From NCBI GenBank assembly GCA_012520505.1, contig JAAYOC010000024.1:1-64000 (forward strand): a stretch of 64,000 nt of DNA. The letters run 5' to 3'. This document shows, one piece after another, positions 15,237 to 24,744 of the stretch. The notes beneath the pieces are model-generated. The model did no database searches and had not been told where the DNA came from. It saw only the letters and a list, made by a program, of their open reading frames with translations. A program made the translations under genes and the position numbers. Each line of letters starts with the position of its first letter. The stretch's first letter is position 1. The DNA is from Oscillospiraceae bacterium (GTDB taxonomy: Bacteria; Bacillota; Clostridia; Oscillospirales; Acutalibacteraceae).

Positions 15237-16738
15237 TTTACTGCACTCCTTCTTTTCTTGGTTAGTTCTTTAAAATCAAGTAGTATACGAGCTGTTGCAT
15301 TAAAGAAAATATAAATTTCAAGACGGGCAACAAGCATACCGGCAGTTATAATCCACATTGTGGCATTACTCATTTCTGATGTAGGTGTTGCAATTCCTAT
15401 TGACATACCGACTGTACCAAGTGCAGAGAAAAATTCAATAATTGAATCGCGGAAACTATATCCACAAAGCATTAATCCAATGGAACCCAAAAGACCGGTT
15501 AAAAGGAAAAGAATAACATATGTATAGTTTTTGCTTTGTTCAATTTGAGTGATTTTTTCGTCTTTGCCGAAACGGTTAATTTTTCGTGAACGCACAATAC
15601 GATTTGATTCAAGTTGTTCCCTTAAGTCGTAAAATATGCTTCTTACAAGAAGTGAGGTGCGAAACGCTTTAATGCCACCGGCGGTTGAATTACTATGTCC
15701 GCCTACAATCATTAAAAGTAAAAGTGGAAGAAGAGCATATTCTGCTCGCGGAAGAAAATCGTTAATTGTTGAAAGTCCTGTTGTTGTAAGGATTGAAGTT
15801 ACTTGAAAAAGAGCATTATCAATTGCAGATAAAACATTAGGACAAATTTTTGTTGTGAGAAGCATTACAGTAGTAATAGGAGTTACAGTAGCTAGAAGAA
15901 ATATTGTAACTCTTGTCTCACAGTGTAAGAAAAATTTCTTAAATTGTCCTTTAATGAAAAGTAGACTTGCCATAAAGTTGAAACTGCCAAGACACATCAA
16001 AATAATAGTCGTAATATCGATTGGAACACTGTGCCAATATCCGATACTATCTGATTTTGTTGAAAAGCCGCCGGTTGCAACAGCAGAAATTGAATGATTA
16101 ATTGCATCAAAGAGTGGCATTCCAAAAATTGTATAAAGAGTGGTACCACCAACAATAAAACCAAGATAAATCGCAAAAATTGTTTTTGCAGAATTTTGAA
16201 CACTTGGTGCTAATCTATCGTTATGTCCTTCCGCTGAGAAAAGTTGCATCCCATAAATGTTAGAAAGTACTAGTGAAAGAAAAAGAACGAGTCCGACACC
16301 ACCAAAGAGATGGAGGACTGATCTGTAAAAGAGGATGCTTTTTGGAGCTTCTTCTGGAATCGTTACTGTAAATCCGGTTGTTGTGAAACCTGAAGTTGTT
16401 TCAAAAACCGCTTCGGTAAAGGTATAGTCACCTTGCATTATAAAAGGGATACTTCCAATGAGAATAGAAACAATCCAGATTAAAAGGACAACAACAGCTC
16501 CACCATTTCTTTTAAGTCTTGAAATGGAGTATCCTGCCGTTAGGAGTTTAAGGAGATATCCTGAAAAGATGGATAATACACCCGGATATATAAAGCATGG
16601 TGCCAATGCAGCTTCTTCCTTATGAAAAGTAATGACTGCAAGGGGCAACATCATTATTATGCCAAGCAATATTAAAACGTATGTGAGAGAGCCTAAAATG
16701 GCTACATAATCAGAAAAAACACTGTTTTCCTTTTTCAT
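15233..16738 (-). CDS. trkH: Trk-type potassium channel subunit TrkH/KtrB
   Basis: This 501-residue membrane protein has the four repeated pore-loop modules of the TrkH/KtrB superfamily. Selectivity-loop stretches are recognisable in FETTSGFTTTGFT, HSISAVATGGFST, FQVTSILTTTGLS and FSALGTVGMSIG. It would form the transmembrane path for K+ (or Na+-coupled K+) uptake. It follows the second TrkA-type gene by 17 bp and overlaps the KdpD-like gene downstream, so all four genes form one operon. Confidence 0.9.
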   Translation of the reverse strand: MKKENSVFSDYVAILGSLTYVLILLGIIMMLPLAVITFHKEEAALAPCFIYPGVLSIFSGYLLKLLTAGYSISRLKRNGGAVVVLLIWIVSILIGSIPFIMQGDYTFTEAVFETTSGFTTTGFTVTIPEEAPKSILFYRSVLHLFGGVGLVLFLSLVLSNIYGMQLFSAEGHNDRLAPSVQNSAKTIFAIYLGFIVGGTTLYTIFGMPLFDAINHSISAVATGGFSTKSDSIGYWHSVPIDITTIILMCLGSFNFMASLLFIKGQFKKFFLHCETRVTIFLLATVTPITTVMLLTTKICPNVLSAIDNALFQVTSILTTTGLSTINDFLPRAEYALLPLLLLMIVGGHSNSTAGGIKAFRTSLLVRSIFYDLREQLESNRIVRSRKINRFGKDEKITQIEQSKNYTYVILFLLTGLLGSIGLMLCGYSFRDSIIEFFSALGTVGMSIGIATPTSEMSNATMWIITAGMLVARLEIYIFFNATARILLDFKELTKKRRSAVK

Positions 16739-16755
16739 GACACACCAACTTAAAT

Positions 16756-17412
16756 TTAAGATAATGCACTTTCTATTTTAGGTGCACTTTCAGGGTCGGA
16801 AAGAATGAGAAGCTTGTCACCAGCAAGAATTTTAGTTTTACCTGTAGGAATTATCATATCTTGTGAATTTCTAATGATGCATCCTATGATGGTGTTTTTT
16901 GGAAGTGTAATATCAATGAGTGTTTTATTTATACAGTCAAAGTTTTCCTCAATAATGATTTCTGTGAGTATAACTTTATCTGAATCAAGTGAAATACCTT
17001 GGAGAATATTTTCGACTGAAGCCGCTTGAGTAATATATTCGGCAATTTTATGAGTTGAAGAAATAACTGTATTAACACCTAGTTCTTTGAATAATTCTGC
17101 GTTATTTGGGTTAGAAACTGTGCAGATTGTCTTTTTTACGTTAAAACAATTTTTAGCATATTGGCAGATTGCCAAATTATCTGCGTCCTGGTGAGTTAAT
17201 GCGACAAGCACATCAAAATTATCGATTTTAGCATCCCTTAAAACGAAAAATTTTGAAGGGTCTCCAAAAAATACAGGAATTTCATGAGTAGAAGAAAGGT
17301 ATTCGCAATGATCTCTATCTTCGTTGATTACATAAACCTTATGCTTTTTTTTAAGAAGACTTCTGATGAGGAAGTCGGCTTGTGTACGGCCACCAGCTAC
17401 TGCTATTCTCAT
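16756..17412 (-). CDS. TrkA-type potassium regulator (RCK N and C domains)
   Basis: This 218-residue protein carries an N-terminal RCK domain (Rossmann fold, start MRIAVAGGRTQADFL) and a C-terminal TrkA_C domain (about 135-218, ending in LILSDPES). Such proteins form a cytoplasmic ring that gates TrkH or KtrB with NAD(H), ATP/ADP or c-di-AMP. The nucleotide loop reads GGRTQA, not the usual GxGxxG, so nucleotide preference may be altered. It overlaps the preceding RCK gene by four bases and precedes trkH. Confidence 0.85.
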   Translation of the reverse strand: MRIAVAGGRTQADFLIRSLLKKKHKVYVINEDRDHCEYLSSTHEIPVFFGDPSKFFVLRDAKIDNFDVLVALTHQDADNLAICQYAKNCFNVKKTICTVSNPNNAELFKELGVNTVISSTHKIAEYITQAASVENILQGISLDSDKVILTEIIIEENFDCINKTLIDITLPKNTIIGCIIRNSQDMIIPTGKTKILAGDKLLILSDPESAPKIESALS

Positions 17413-17846
17413 TTTTCATTCTCCTTATTTTCACCGAAGATTATCTCGTTAAACACATCGAGAGTAAGATTAAAAGGGAAGATGCCTTGGATATTGAAAC
17501 CTTTAATGAGTTTTTCTTTATCCACATCTTCAAAACGTACATACACATTTGGAACATTAAAGATACGGCTTGCGATTTGTGCAAGAAGGCTATTCATATT
17601 ATCGCTTTCTGTACAAGCAATAAATATAGCTGTTTCTTCAATATCAACATATTTGAGTGTGTCCAAATCGGTGCCATCAGCCTTAACATAAAATCCTCCA
17701 AAGGATTCCGGGAGTTTTGTGAAAGCAGATTCTTTCTTATCAATGACAACGACTTGGTAATTCTTTTCTGAAAGCATGGCTGCGAGTTTTGAGCCGAGAC
17801 GACCACAACCTATAATTATAACTCGCTCTTTTTTTCCTAGTTTCAT
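17409..17846 (-). CDS. Short TrkA-type protein, RCK N-terminal domain only
   Basis: This 145-residue protein is a single RCK N-terminal domain with a classical dinucleotide motif (IIGCGRLGSKLA), the acidic end of strand two (VVIDKKE) and a GDGTD-like loop (VKADGTD). It lacks the TrkA_C ligand domain. Together with the next gene it resembles a TrkA whose two RCK halves are encoded separately. It is the first gene of the four-gene operon, with GAGGTGTC upstream of its ATG. Confidence 0.85.
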   Translation of the reverse strand: MKLGKKERVIIIGCGRLGSKLAAMLSEKNYQVVVIDKKESAFTKLPESFGGFYVKADGTDLDTLKYVDIEETAIFIACTESDNMNSLLAQIASRIFNVPNVYVRFEDVDKEKLIKGFNIQGIFPFNLTLDVFNEIIFGENKENEK

Positions 17847-18029
17847 AGAGACACCTCTAACAAATCCTTTTCAAAAATTTGATTACAAAGATTACAAATT
17901 TACAAATTTGGGGCAAGTGGTAAACAAACTAGCAAAAAACTGGTGACTTATTTTTTTAACAGGCAGTTATGAGTATAATTTCATCAAATATCTGCACCTT
18001 TTTTAGATTTTTGCGTATCTTTTAGTATA

Positions 18030-19349
18030 TCACTTTTTTATATTCCTGAAAAGTCTAACGAGCTTCATTTTTATCTTTTTTGCGATTGGCATAAGTTCTT
18101 TATAAAGCCAATATCTAAAGGCATTGCCAATAAGGATATATTCGCCTATGAATTCATAATATTTTGCACCAAAACTCATTTTAAAATCTGAAATTCCAAC
18201 GAAATTTTCGCGTGGCTCTATTTTGCCTAAGGTACCATTTTTAGATAAAGGAGGATTTGGATTATCACTTAAAACATAGCCTAAATCGTGAAAATCCATG
18301 CCACTATCTACACTTTCACAAATACGAGTAAAATTTAAGAAATGTGATGAGCGAGTGTTATTTCTAAGAAGATTTCTTGAGCCACCAAAAATACAAGAAG
18401 CCACGCCACCATAGCGAATAGTGAGCCCGGCGGCAACGGCGATTTTGTCCTCCGGACCAAAGTCAGCTGTTTCTTCCATTCGAGCATTGTAGCTTTCGGT
18501 GTTTTTATCTATTGTTGTGATTTCATTTTCAAGTCCGCGGATTTTTTTCTGCGGAGCATCCTTGAGAGCACTTAAAAGTTCTGCCTTTTTTGCTTGTCGT
18601 TCTAATTCAAGTGCTGTATCAACAGCCTTATCATAGTAAACAATAGTTATATCTGTATATTCACGCAGTTCGTTTATGAGAGTTTTAATGTAACCTGCTT
18701 CACGATTTACAAAACTATTTCTATTGGAAACGTCCTCTATCGCTGACATAAATTCTTCTATTATTTCGTCAGTGATTTTATCAGCAATATAACGTTTACC
18801 GGTAAGTCCTCTGTTTGCACCTACTCGAACTGAGTATCGAACACCCTTTTCGCAACTTTTTAAAATTTCTTCTGCAGTTTTGTTTTCAATAGGAATCATT
18901 ATCTGTACAGGATGTTTATATGTGTAAGAATCAAGATCTGTGTTCAGTTTATATCTGAGCGATGTAAGTAGTTTATGAGCAGCAAGGCCTTTCTCTTGCG
19001 ATTCATTGTCTATGCGAAGTGGAATGAGTGGATCAATAACAACACAGAATGCACCATGTTTTTTCATTTCACTCTCTATAAAAGCAGTAAAAGCGGAGAC
19101 AAGTTCTGCATTTTCATAGTCGCAGACTGCTCCGCAAGGTATATACCAAAGTTTTCCGGCAAGAGGGAGTTTTCTCTCAAGTACTAAAGCTGTAAGCACA
19201 ATTTCATCATCGCAAAAACCCGTATAGTAATGCGGTTTCCAAGCAGTTTTTATATTGGGCCATACACTACATTGTTGGTATGCGCCTTTGTTTTTTTCGA
19301 CAAACTTATCAAAAGATACAAAGTCCGTCGTGGCTTCAAATTTATACAT
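18030..19349 (-). CDS. FemAB-family peptidoglycan bridge aminoacyltransferase
   Basis: This 439-residue protein has the two GNAT-like folds of the FemX/FemA/MurM family, with a charged coiled-coil arm at about 225-285 inserted in the second. Family members use aminoacyl-tRNA to add the first amino acids of the interpeptide bridge to lipid II. Recognisable parts are the AWKPHYY segment near the start and the C-terminal GISDFKMSFGAKYYEFIGEY stretch. It lies six bases after murE and is cotranscribed with it, which supports a role on the peptidoglycan stem peptide. The amino acid added cannot be predicted. Confidence 0.85.
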   Translation of the reverse strand: MYKFEATTDFVSFDKFVEKNKGAYQQCSVWPNIKTAWKPHYYTGFCDDEIVLTALVLERKLPLAGKLWYIPCGAVCDYENAELVSAFTAFIESEMKKHGAFCVVIDPLIPLRIDNESQEKGLAAHKLLTSLRYKLNTDLDSYTYKHPVQIMIPIENKTAEEILKSCEKGVRYSVRVGANRGLTGKRYIADKITDEIIEEFMSAIEDVSNRNSFVNREAGYIKTLINELREYTDITIVYYDKAVDTALELERQAKKAELLSALKDAPQKKIRGLENEITTIDKNTESYNARMEETADFGPEDKIAVAAGLTIRYGGVASCIFGGSRNLLRNNTRSSHFLNFTRICESVDSGMDFHDLGYVLSDNPNPPLSKNGTLGKIEPRENFVGISDFKMSFGAKYYEFIGEYILIGNAFRYWLYKELMPIAKKIKMKLVRLFRNIKK

Positions 19350-19355
19350 GGGTTG

Positions 19356-20855
19356 TCACTCCCTAATTCCAGTAGTAATATTGCGCCGTTTTAACCCTTC
19401 ACGTACGTAGTCAATTTCCTTAAAAGGCATATGGACACCGTTTCGTAACATGGTGGTTTCATGACCTTTTCCACAGAGTAAAAGCATGTCTCCGGGTTCT
19501 AACATTTCGATACCAAAAAGAATTGCATTACCTCTATCTGCAATTTTCACATATTTTGCATTAGGATTTTCAAGAAGAAGAAAAGACTCAATTTCGTCAC
19601 AAATTTGCATAGCAGGTTCAAAGTTCGGTTCGTCCTCGGTTATAATTGTAAAATCGGAAATACGAGCTGAAAGTCTACCGAGTTCCTCACGCCGATTTTG
19701 TGCTCTTCCACCAACTGTACCGAAGAGAGAAATAATTCTTTTTGGGTTATAGCCTTTCATAGTCTTAACTAGATTTTCAAAACTTGTTCCGTTGTGTGCA
19801 TAGTCAATTATAATACTAAAATTTTCATCCATATAAACTATTTCAGCACGTCCTTTTACGGATATAGTTTTGAATCCTGAGCGGGCAGTTTCAATATCTA
19901 TACCAAGAAGGTGTAAAACAGAAATGGAAGCTAAGGCATTTAAAACGGAGTATTTGCCGGGAAGGCTTATTTCATAGTTTTTGTAAGACTTGTTTTCAAT
20001 TGAAAAATCAAAAATTACACCCAAAAAGTCGGCAGATTTGGTTTGCGTAAAGCTGCTAGCCTTTACAGTCGCCGATTTTGAGAGTCCATAATAGAGTTTT
20101 TCACCCTTTACAGCTGAGACCATATTAATGGCAGAAGGGTCATCAATACAAGCAATAGCAGTGTTACATCTATTGAAAAATTCTTTTTTCCAGAAGTAAT
20201 ATTCTTCAAAGTTTTCATGTTCTAATCCACCAATATGGTCTTTTGAAATGTTAGTGAAAATTCCACAGTAAAATTCAAGAGCATCTATGCGATTATGTTT
20301 TACTCCAAGACTGGAAACTTCAACAGCTACAATTTCAATATCGTCACATACCATTTCAGCTAAAATTTTCTGAATTTCATACGATTCCGGAGTAGTGTTA
20401 ATCGTTTCAATATTTTTGTTTCCCCAAGTTGCACCAACTGTGCCAATAAGACCGGTTTTGATACCAACAGAATCAAGCACGTGTTTTATGATATGAGTAG
20501 TTGTTGTTTTTCCTTTTGTACCGGTCACACCAATAAGTTTTAATTTTTTTGAAGGATGTTCGAAGAAATTAGCAGAGATATGTGCTAATGCGGCACGAGT
20601 ATTTGCAACTTTTATAACGGTGGCGTCTGTACCAACGTCAATAGGCTTTTCTACCATAAAAAGACGACAGCCGGACTCATACGCATTTTTTGCGTATTTA
20701 TGTCCGTCTGTAGTAAACCCTACAAGGCAAACAAACAAGGTGTCTTTTGTTGCCTTGCGGGAATCATATACAATGTCTAAAACATTGACGTCATTGCCGA
20801 CGCCACTTTTAAGTATTTCAAATTTTAGGTTTTCAAGAATTCTTGAAAGTTTCAT
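19356..20855 (-). CDS. murE: MurE-type UDP-MurNAc-tripeptide ligase
   Basis: This 499-residue Mur ligase adds the third, diamino residue to UDP-MurNAc-L-Ala-D-Glu. It shows the P-loop GVTGTKGKTTTTHII, the Mur central motif around NTTPESYEI and the C-terminal domain with YAHNGTSFENL. The stem-peptide specificity motif reads EDEPN in place of the DNPR of meso-diaminopimelate ligases, which argues for lysine or another diamino acid, but this is inference. I start it at 20855, with GAGGAG eight bases upstream. A FemAB-type bridge enzyme follows in the same operon, which fits. Confidence 0.88.
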   Translation of the reverse strand: MKLSRILENLKFEILKSGVGNDVNVLDIVYDSRKATKDTLFVCLVGFTTDGHKYAKNAYESGCRLFMVEKPIDVGTDATVIKVANTRAALAHISANFFEHPSKKLKLIGVTGTKGKTTTTHIIKHVLDSVGIKTGLIGTVGATWGNKNIETINTTPESYEIQKILAEMVCDDIEIVAVEVSSLGVKHNRIDALEFYCGIFTNISKDHIGGLEHENFEEYYFWKKEFFNRCNTAIACIDDPSAINMVSAVKGEKLYYGLSKSATVKASSFTQTKSADFLGVIFDFSIENKSYKNYEISLPGKYSVLNALASISVLHLLGIDIETARSGFKTISVKGRAEIVYMDENFSIIIDYAHNGTSFENLVKTMKGYNPKRIISLFGTVGGRAQNRREELGRLSARISDFTIITEDEPNFEPAMQICDEIESFLLLENPNAKYVKIADRGNAILFGIEMLEPGDMLLLCGKGHETTMLRNGVHMPFKEIDYVREGLKRRNITTGIRE

Positions 20856-20914
20856 TTTTTTCTCCTCAATGAATTCAGGCATAAGTTCAATGAATTCAAT
20901 TCAAGTATAGATAA

Positions 20915-20943
20915 ATTATAGAATTTGACATCATTAATGTCAA
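20915..20943 (-). promoter_or_regulatory. Consensus promoter of murE-femX
   Basis: On the minus strand TTGACA (20943-20938), 17 bp and TATAAT (20920-20915) match the sigma-A consensus exactly. The -35 lies in a palindrome TTGACAT-CATTA-ATGTCAA, so a second TTGACA faces valS. Confidence 0.85.
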
Positions 20944-20956
20944 TAATATAAGACAC

Positions 20957-20985
20957 TTGCAAATATTCTACTATAAATGTATACT
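20957..20985 (+). promoter_or_regulatory. Promoter of valS
   Basis: TTGCAA (20957-20962) and TATACT (20980-20985) are 17 bp apart, about 30 bp before the valS start. There is no room for a T-box leader. Confidence 0.65.
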
Positions 20986-21020
20986 AACTTAAGTCAAATC
21001 TAGTGCAGGAGGCAAATAAA

Positions 21021-23645
21021 ATGCAAAAAGATCTTGCCACAAAGTATAATCCGGCGGAAGTTGAAGACAGAATATATGCGTCTTGGATTGCCGGAAATTA
21101 TTTTCATGCAAAATGTGATGAGAGTATGACTCCTTATACGATAGTTATTCCGCCACCAAATATTACGGGACAACTTCATATGGGACATGCTCTTGACAAT
21201 ACTCTACAGGATATCCTCATTCGTTATCATAGAATGAAGGGTTTTGACACCTTGTGGCTTCCGGGAACTGACCATGCATCAATCGCTACAGAGGCTAGGA
21301 TTGTTGAAACTTTAAAAGCCGAAGGTATTACAAAAGCAGACCTTGGTCGTGAAAAATTTCTAGAACGGGCTTGGGAGTGGAAAGAACAATACGGTGGGCG
21401 TATTGTTGAACAGCTTAAAAAATTGGGCTCATCTTGTGACTGGGAACGGGAACGTTTCACACTTGATGAAGGTTGTTCCAGAGCAGTAAAAGAGGTGTTT
21501 GTACGTCTTTATGAAAAGGATTTAATCTACAGAGGCGAGCGAATTATAAACTGGTGTCCACATTGTCTTACATCTATTTCAGATGCTGAGGTTGAATATG
21601 AAGAGAAGGAAGGCAATTTTTGGCATCTTCGTTATCCGCTTGCGGATGGAAGCGGTGAACTTCATCTCGCAACAACTCGCCCGGAAACAATGTTCGGTGA
21701 TACAGCTGTTGCTGTCCATCCGGATGATGAGCGATATAAAAAGTACATTGGTAAGACAGTAATTCTACCAATCGTTAATAAAGAAATTCCGGTTATTGCT
21801 GATTCATATGTTGAAATGGATTTTGGTACAGGTGTTGTAAAAATTACACCTGCACATGACCCTAATGATTTTGAAGTTGGTCTTCGTCATGACTTGCCCA
21901 TTGTAAATGTTATGACTGAAGACGGTTATATGAATGAAAACGCAGGTGAAAAATATTGCGGAATGGATAGAAATGAATGTTGCAAAGAACTTGTAAAGCA
22001 ACTTGAAGCAGAAGGATATATTGTAAAGGTTGAACCTATGAAACATAATGTAGGAGCTTGTTATCGTTGCGGTACTTCTGTTGAACCTCGTGTTTCGATG
22101 CAATGGTTTGTTAAAATGAAACCACTTGCTAAACCTGCAATTGAAGTAGTTAAAAATGGAGAATGCAGGTTCGTTCCTGAACGGTTTGAAAAAGTATATT
22201 TTCATTGGATGGAGAATATTAAAGATTGGTGTATTTCACGTCAACTTTGGTGGGGTCATAGAATTCCGGCATGGTATTGTGATGACTGTAGTGAAATAAC
22301 GGTATCTCGTGATGAAGTTGTGAAATGCGCACATTGCGGCAGCACAAATATAAATCAGGATCCGGATACTTTGGATACATGGTTTTCATCAGCACTTTGG
22401 CCTTTTTCGACTCTTGGTTGGCCGGATGAAACTCCGGATTTAAAGCATTTCTTCCCAACAAACACACTTGTTACGGGATATGATATTATCTTTTTCTGGG
22501 TTGCTCGTATGATTTTTTCTTCTTGTGAACAAATGGGAACTGTACCTTTTGATACGGTGTTTATTCACGGTATTGTTAGAGATGCTCAGGGCCGAAAAAT
22601 GTCTAAATCGCTCGGTAACGGTATAGATCCGCTTGAAATAATTGAAGAGTATGGTGCAGACGCACTTCGATTTACTCTTGCAACAGGTAACAGTCCAGGA
22701 AATGATATGCGTTTTTCTGATGAAAAGGTTGAAGCATCAAGAAACTTTGCAAACAAAATTTGGAATGCAGCTCGTTTTATCTTAATGAATATGGATGGAA
22801 CAGAAGGTGTACCACACATTCCAAATATGCTTGCAATAGAAGATAAATGGATTATTTCAAAACTTAATACTCTCATAAAGGAAGTGTCTACTAATATTGA
22901 AAATTTTGAACTCGGTATTGCGGTTCAAAAGCTTTATGATTTTATTTGGGATTACTTCTGTGATTGGTATATTGAAATTTCAAAAATTAGACTTCAACAG
23001 GGTGGCGATGTAGCAGAGAATGCAAAAGCAGTACTAATTTATGTGTTGTCAAATGCTCTAAAACTTCTTCATCCTTTTATGCCTTTTATTACTGAGGAAA
23101 TTTGGCTCACGCTTCCTCATGAAGGCGAAACTATTATGACATCCAGCTATCCTGAGCATACGGAAGAGCATGAGTTTGCGTCAGACGAAATAGAGTTTGA
23201 GCGTATTATGACAGCAGTTAGAGCAATTCGTAATCGTCGTGCAGAAATGAATGTTCCTCCTTCAAAGAAGGCGGAGGTATTTATTGATACCCCGTTTGAA
23301 TCGACTTTTATGTCAGGCACAGTTTATATGGAGCGTCTTGCATATGCTTCTTCAGTTACTGTATGCTCAGATATTGATATAGATGGTTCAGTTCAAATTG
23401 TTACTGCGGATGCAAAAATTTATATTCCAATGAATGAACTTATAAATTTTGAAGCAGAAAGAGAACGTCTTACGAAAGAACTTAAAGATGCTCAAAAGGA
23501 CCTTGAATTTTTCTCGAAAAAGTTAAATAATCCCGGATTTATGGCAAAGGCTCCAGAAACGGAAGTTGAAAAGACAAAACTTTCAGCAATAAAAGCTGAA
23601 GAGAAGATAAAAATGCTTAAGGAGAGCATTGAGAAACTTGATTAA
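21021..23645 (+). CDS. valS: Valyl-tRNA synthetase
   Basis: This 874-residue class I synthetase charges tRNA-Val. Signatures are [15 protein letters not shown] (the HIGH motif as HMGH), KMSKS in [11 protein letters not shown], an editing domain ([17 protein letters not shown]) and a C-terminal coiled-coil arm (about 810-874) that contacts the tRNA. Zinc-type Cys pairs are visible (CYRCG, CDDC, CAHCG). I place the start at 21021, after GCAGGAGGC; a GTG at 21003 overlaps that site. It diverges from murE and is followed by a pseudouridine synthase gene. Confidence 0.97.
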   Translation: MQKDLATKYNPAEVEDRIYASWIAGNYFHAKCDESMTPYTIVIPPPNITGQLHMGHALDNTLQDILIRYHRMKGFDTLWLPGTDHASIATEARIVETLKAEGITKADLGREKFLERAWEWKEQYGGRIVEQLKKLGSSCDWERERFTLDEGCSRAVKEVFVRLYEKDLIYRGERIINWCPHCLTSISDAEVEYEEKEGNFWHLRYPLADGSGELHLATTRPETMFGDTAVAVHPDDERYKKYIGKTVILPIVNKEIPVIADSYVEMDFGTGVVKITPAHDPNDFEVGLRHDLPIVNVMTEDGYMNENAGEKYCGMDRNECCKELVKQLEAEGYIVKVEPMKHNVGACYRCGTSVEPRVSMQWFVKMKPLAKPAIEVVKNGECRFVPERFEKVYFHWMENIKDWCISRQLWWGHRIPAWYCDDCSEITVSRDEVVKCAHCGSTNINQDPDTLDTWFSSALWPFSTLGWPDETPDLKHFFPTNTLVTGYDIIFFWVARMIFSSCEQMGTVPFDTVFIHGIVRDAQGRKMSKSLGNGIDPLEIIEEYGADALRFTLATGNSPGNDMRFSDEKVEASRNFANKIWNAARFILMNMDGTEGVPHIPNMLAIEDKWIISKLNTLIKEVSTNIENFELGIAVQKLYDFIWDYFCDWYIEISKIRLQQGGDVAENAKAVLIYVLSNALKLLHPFMPFITEEIWLTLPHEGETIMTSSYPEHTEEHEFASDEIEFERIMTAVRAIRNRRAEMNVPPSKKAEVFIDTPFESTFMSGTVYMERLAYASSVTVCSDIDIDGSVQIVTADAKIYIPMNELINFEAERERLTKELKDAQKDLEFFSKKLNNPGFMAKAPETEVEKTKLSAIKAEEKIKMLKESIEKLD

Positions 23646-23734
23646 ATATAAATTTGAAAATTGTTGAAATTTTAAGTGAACTTGAAAAGTTTTTAAGAAA
23701 TTTTTTAAGAAATTTAGATTAAGTTGTATGAAAT

Positions 23735-24646
23735 ATGAGAACGCTTGAATATAAAATTCCAAGTGAATATAACGAAAAAAGGGTCCTGCACTTTCTTAAA
23801 GCAAGTGCCGGACTCTCCGCACGTTTAATTAGGACTCTTAAAATGAGACCGGATGGAATTCTTCTAAATGGTGAACATATAAGAACTGTCGATTTTCTCC
23901 ATACAGGGGATATTCTCACTATAAATATCCCAAAAGATAATTCTAACAGTCCAATTGAAAAATTTAATAGCACTAAAGGTGAAAAGCTGGAAATTCTTTA
24001 CGAAGATGAGGATGTTATTGTAGTAAACAAACCCGCCACTTTGGCGATTCATCAATCGCACAATCATCAGGGTGATACACTTGCTAATCTGTTGTCAGAA
24101 TATTTAGGACCGCAAATTATATTTCGTGCAGTTGGACGTCTTGATAAGGGAACTTCCGGTATTGTTGTTTGTGCAAAAAATGCTTTTGCAGCAAACAAAC
24201 TACAAGGGAAAATAGAAAAGATTTATTTTGCAATGCCAGAGGGAATATTCACCGGAAAAGGGAAAATAGAGGCGCCGATTTTTAGACCGGATCCAATAAA
24301 AACTTATCGTATTGTTGATGATAGAGGAGATGTGGCAATAACGTGCTGGGAAGAACTCAAAACAGGTAAACTTTCCGATGGAACAGAAGTTTCTTTTCTT
24401 AGAGTAAATTTAGAAACAGGCAGAACGCACCAAATTCGCGTACACTTTTCTCATTTAGGAGCACCGCTTCTTGGTGATACGATGTATGGGCGGGGTAGAG
24501 AAGATATTTCACATCAGGCTCTTCATTGTGGCATTGCTACTTTTAAGCAGCCTTTTACTGAGAAGACAATTACTGTTAAAGCTTCTCTTCCAAAAGATAT
24601 GCAAAACATTTTGGATAACTTAGAAAAAAATACAAAAGGACTTTAA
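23735..24646 (+). CDS. RluA/RluD-family pseudouridine synthase
   Basis: This 303-residue protein has an N-terminal S4 RNA-binding domain (about 10-75) and a RluA-type catalytic domain with the aspartate motif VGRLDKGTSGIVV, followed by the GRTHQIRVHFSHLGAPLLGD signature. It would isomerise uridines in rRNA; which position cannot be told. The ribosome binding site is weak. The gene is 89 bp after valS with no clear terminator between them, so some read-through is likely. Confidence 0.88.
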   Translation: MRTLEYKIPSEYNEKRVLHFLKASAGLSARLIRTLKMRPDGILLNGEHIRTVDFLHTGDILTINIPKDNSNSPIEKFNSTKGEKLEILYEDEDVIVVNKPATLAIHQSHNHQGDTLANLLSEYLGPQIIFRAVGRLDKGTSGIVVCAKNAFAANKLQGKIEKIYFAMPEGIFTGKGKIEAPIFRPDPIKTYRIVDDRGDVAITCWEELKTGKLSDGTEVSFLRVNLETGRTHQIRVHFSHLGAPLLGDTMYGRGREDISHQALHCGIATFKQPFTEKTITVKASLPKDMQNILDNLEKNTKGL

Positions 24647-24744
24647 ATTTCGGTCACTATATGTTACTATAATGTGTAGTTTAAAATTGATAATCATTCT
24701 GTAAAATGATTTATATAGATTGATTTTTTTGGGAGTGTAATTCT

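Noticed and set aside
17847-18029. c-di-AMP (ydaO-type) riboswitch before the potassium operon
   Set aside because: Expected because such riboswitches often control K+ uptake, but I see none of its conserved blocks in this 183-bp gap.
20944-21020. T-box riboswitch before valS
   Set aside because: The gap is too short, and there is no T-box sequence or terminator. The same holds for proS (56259-56337) and serC-serA.
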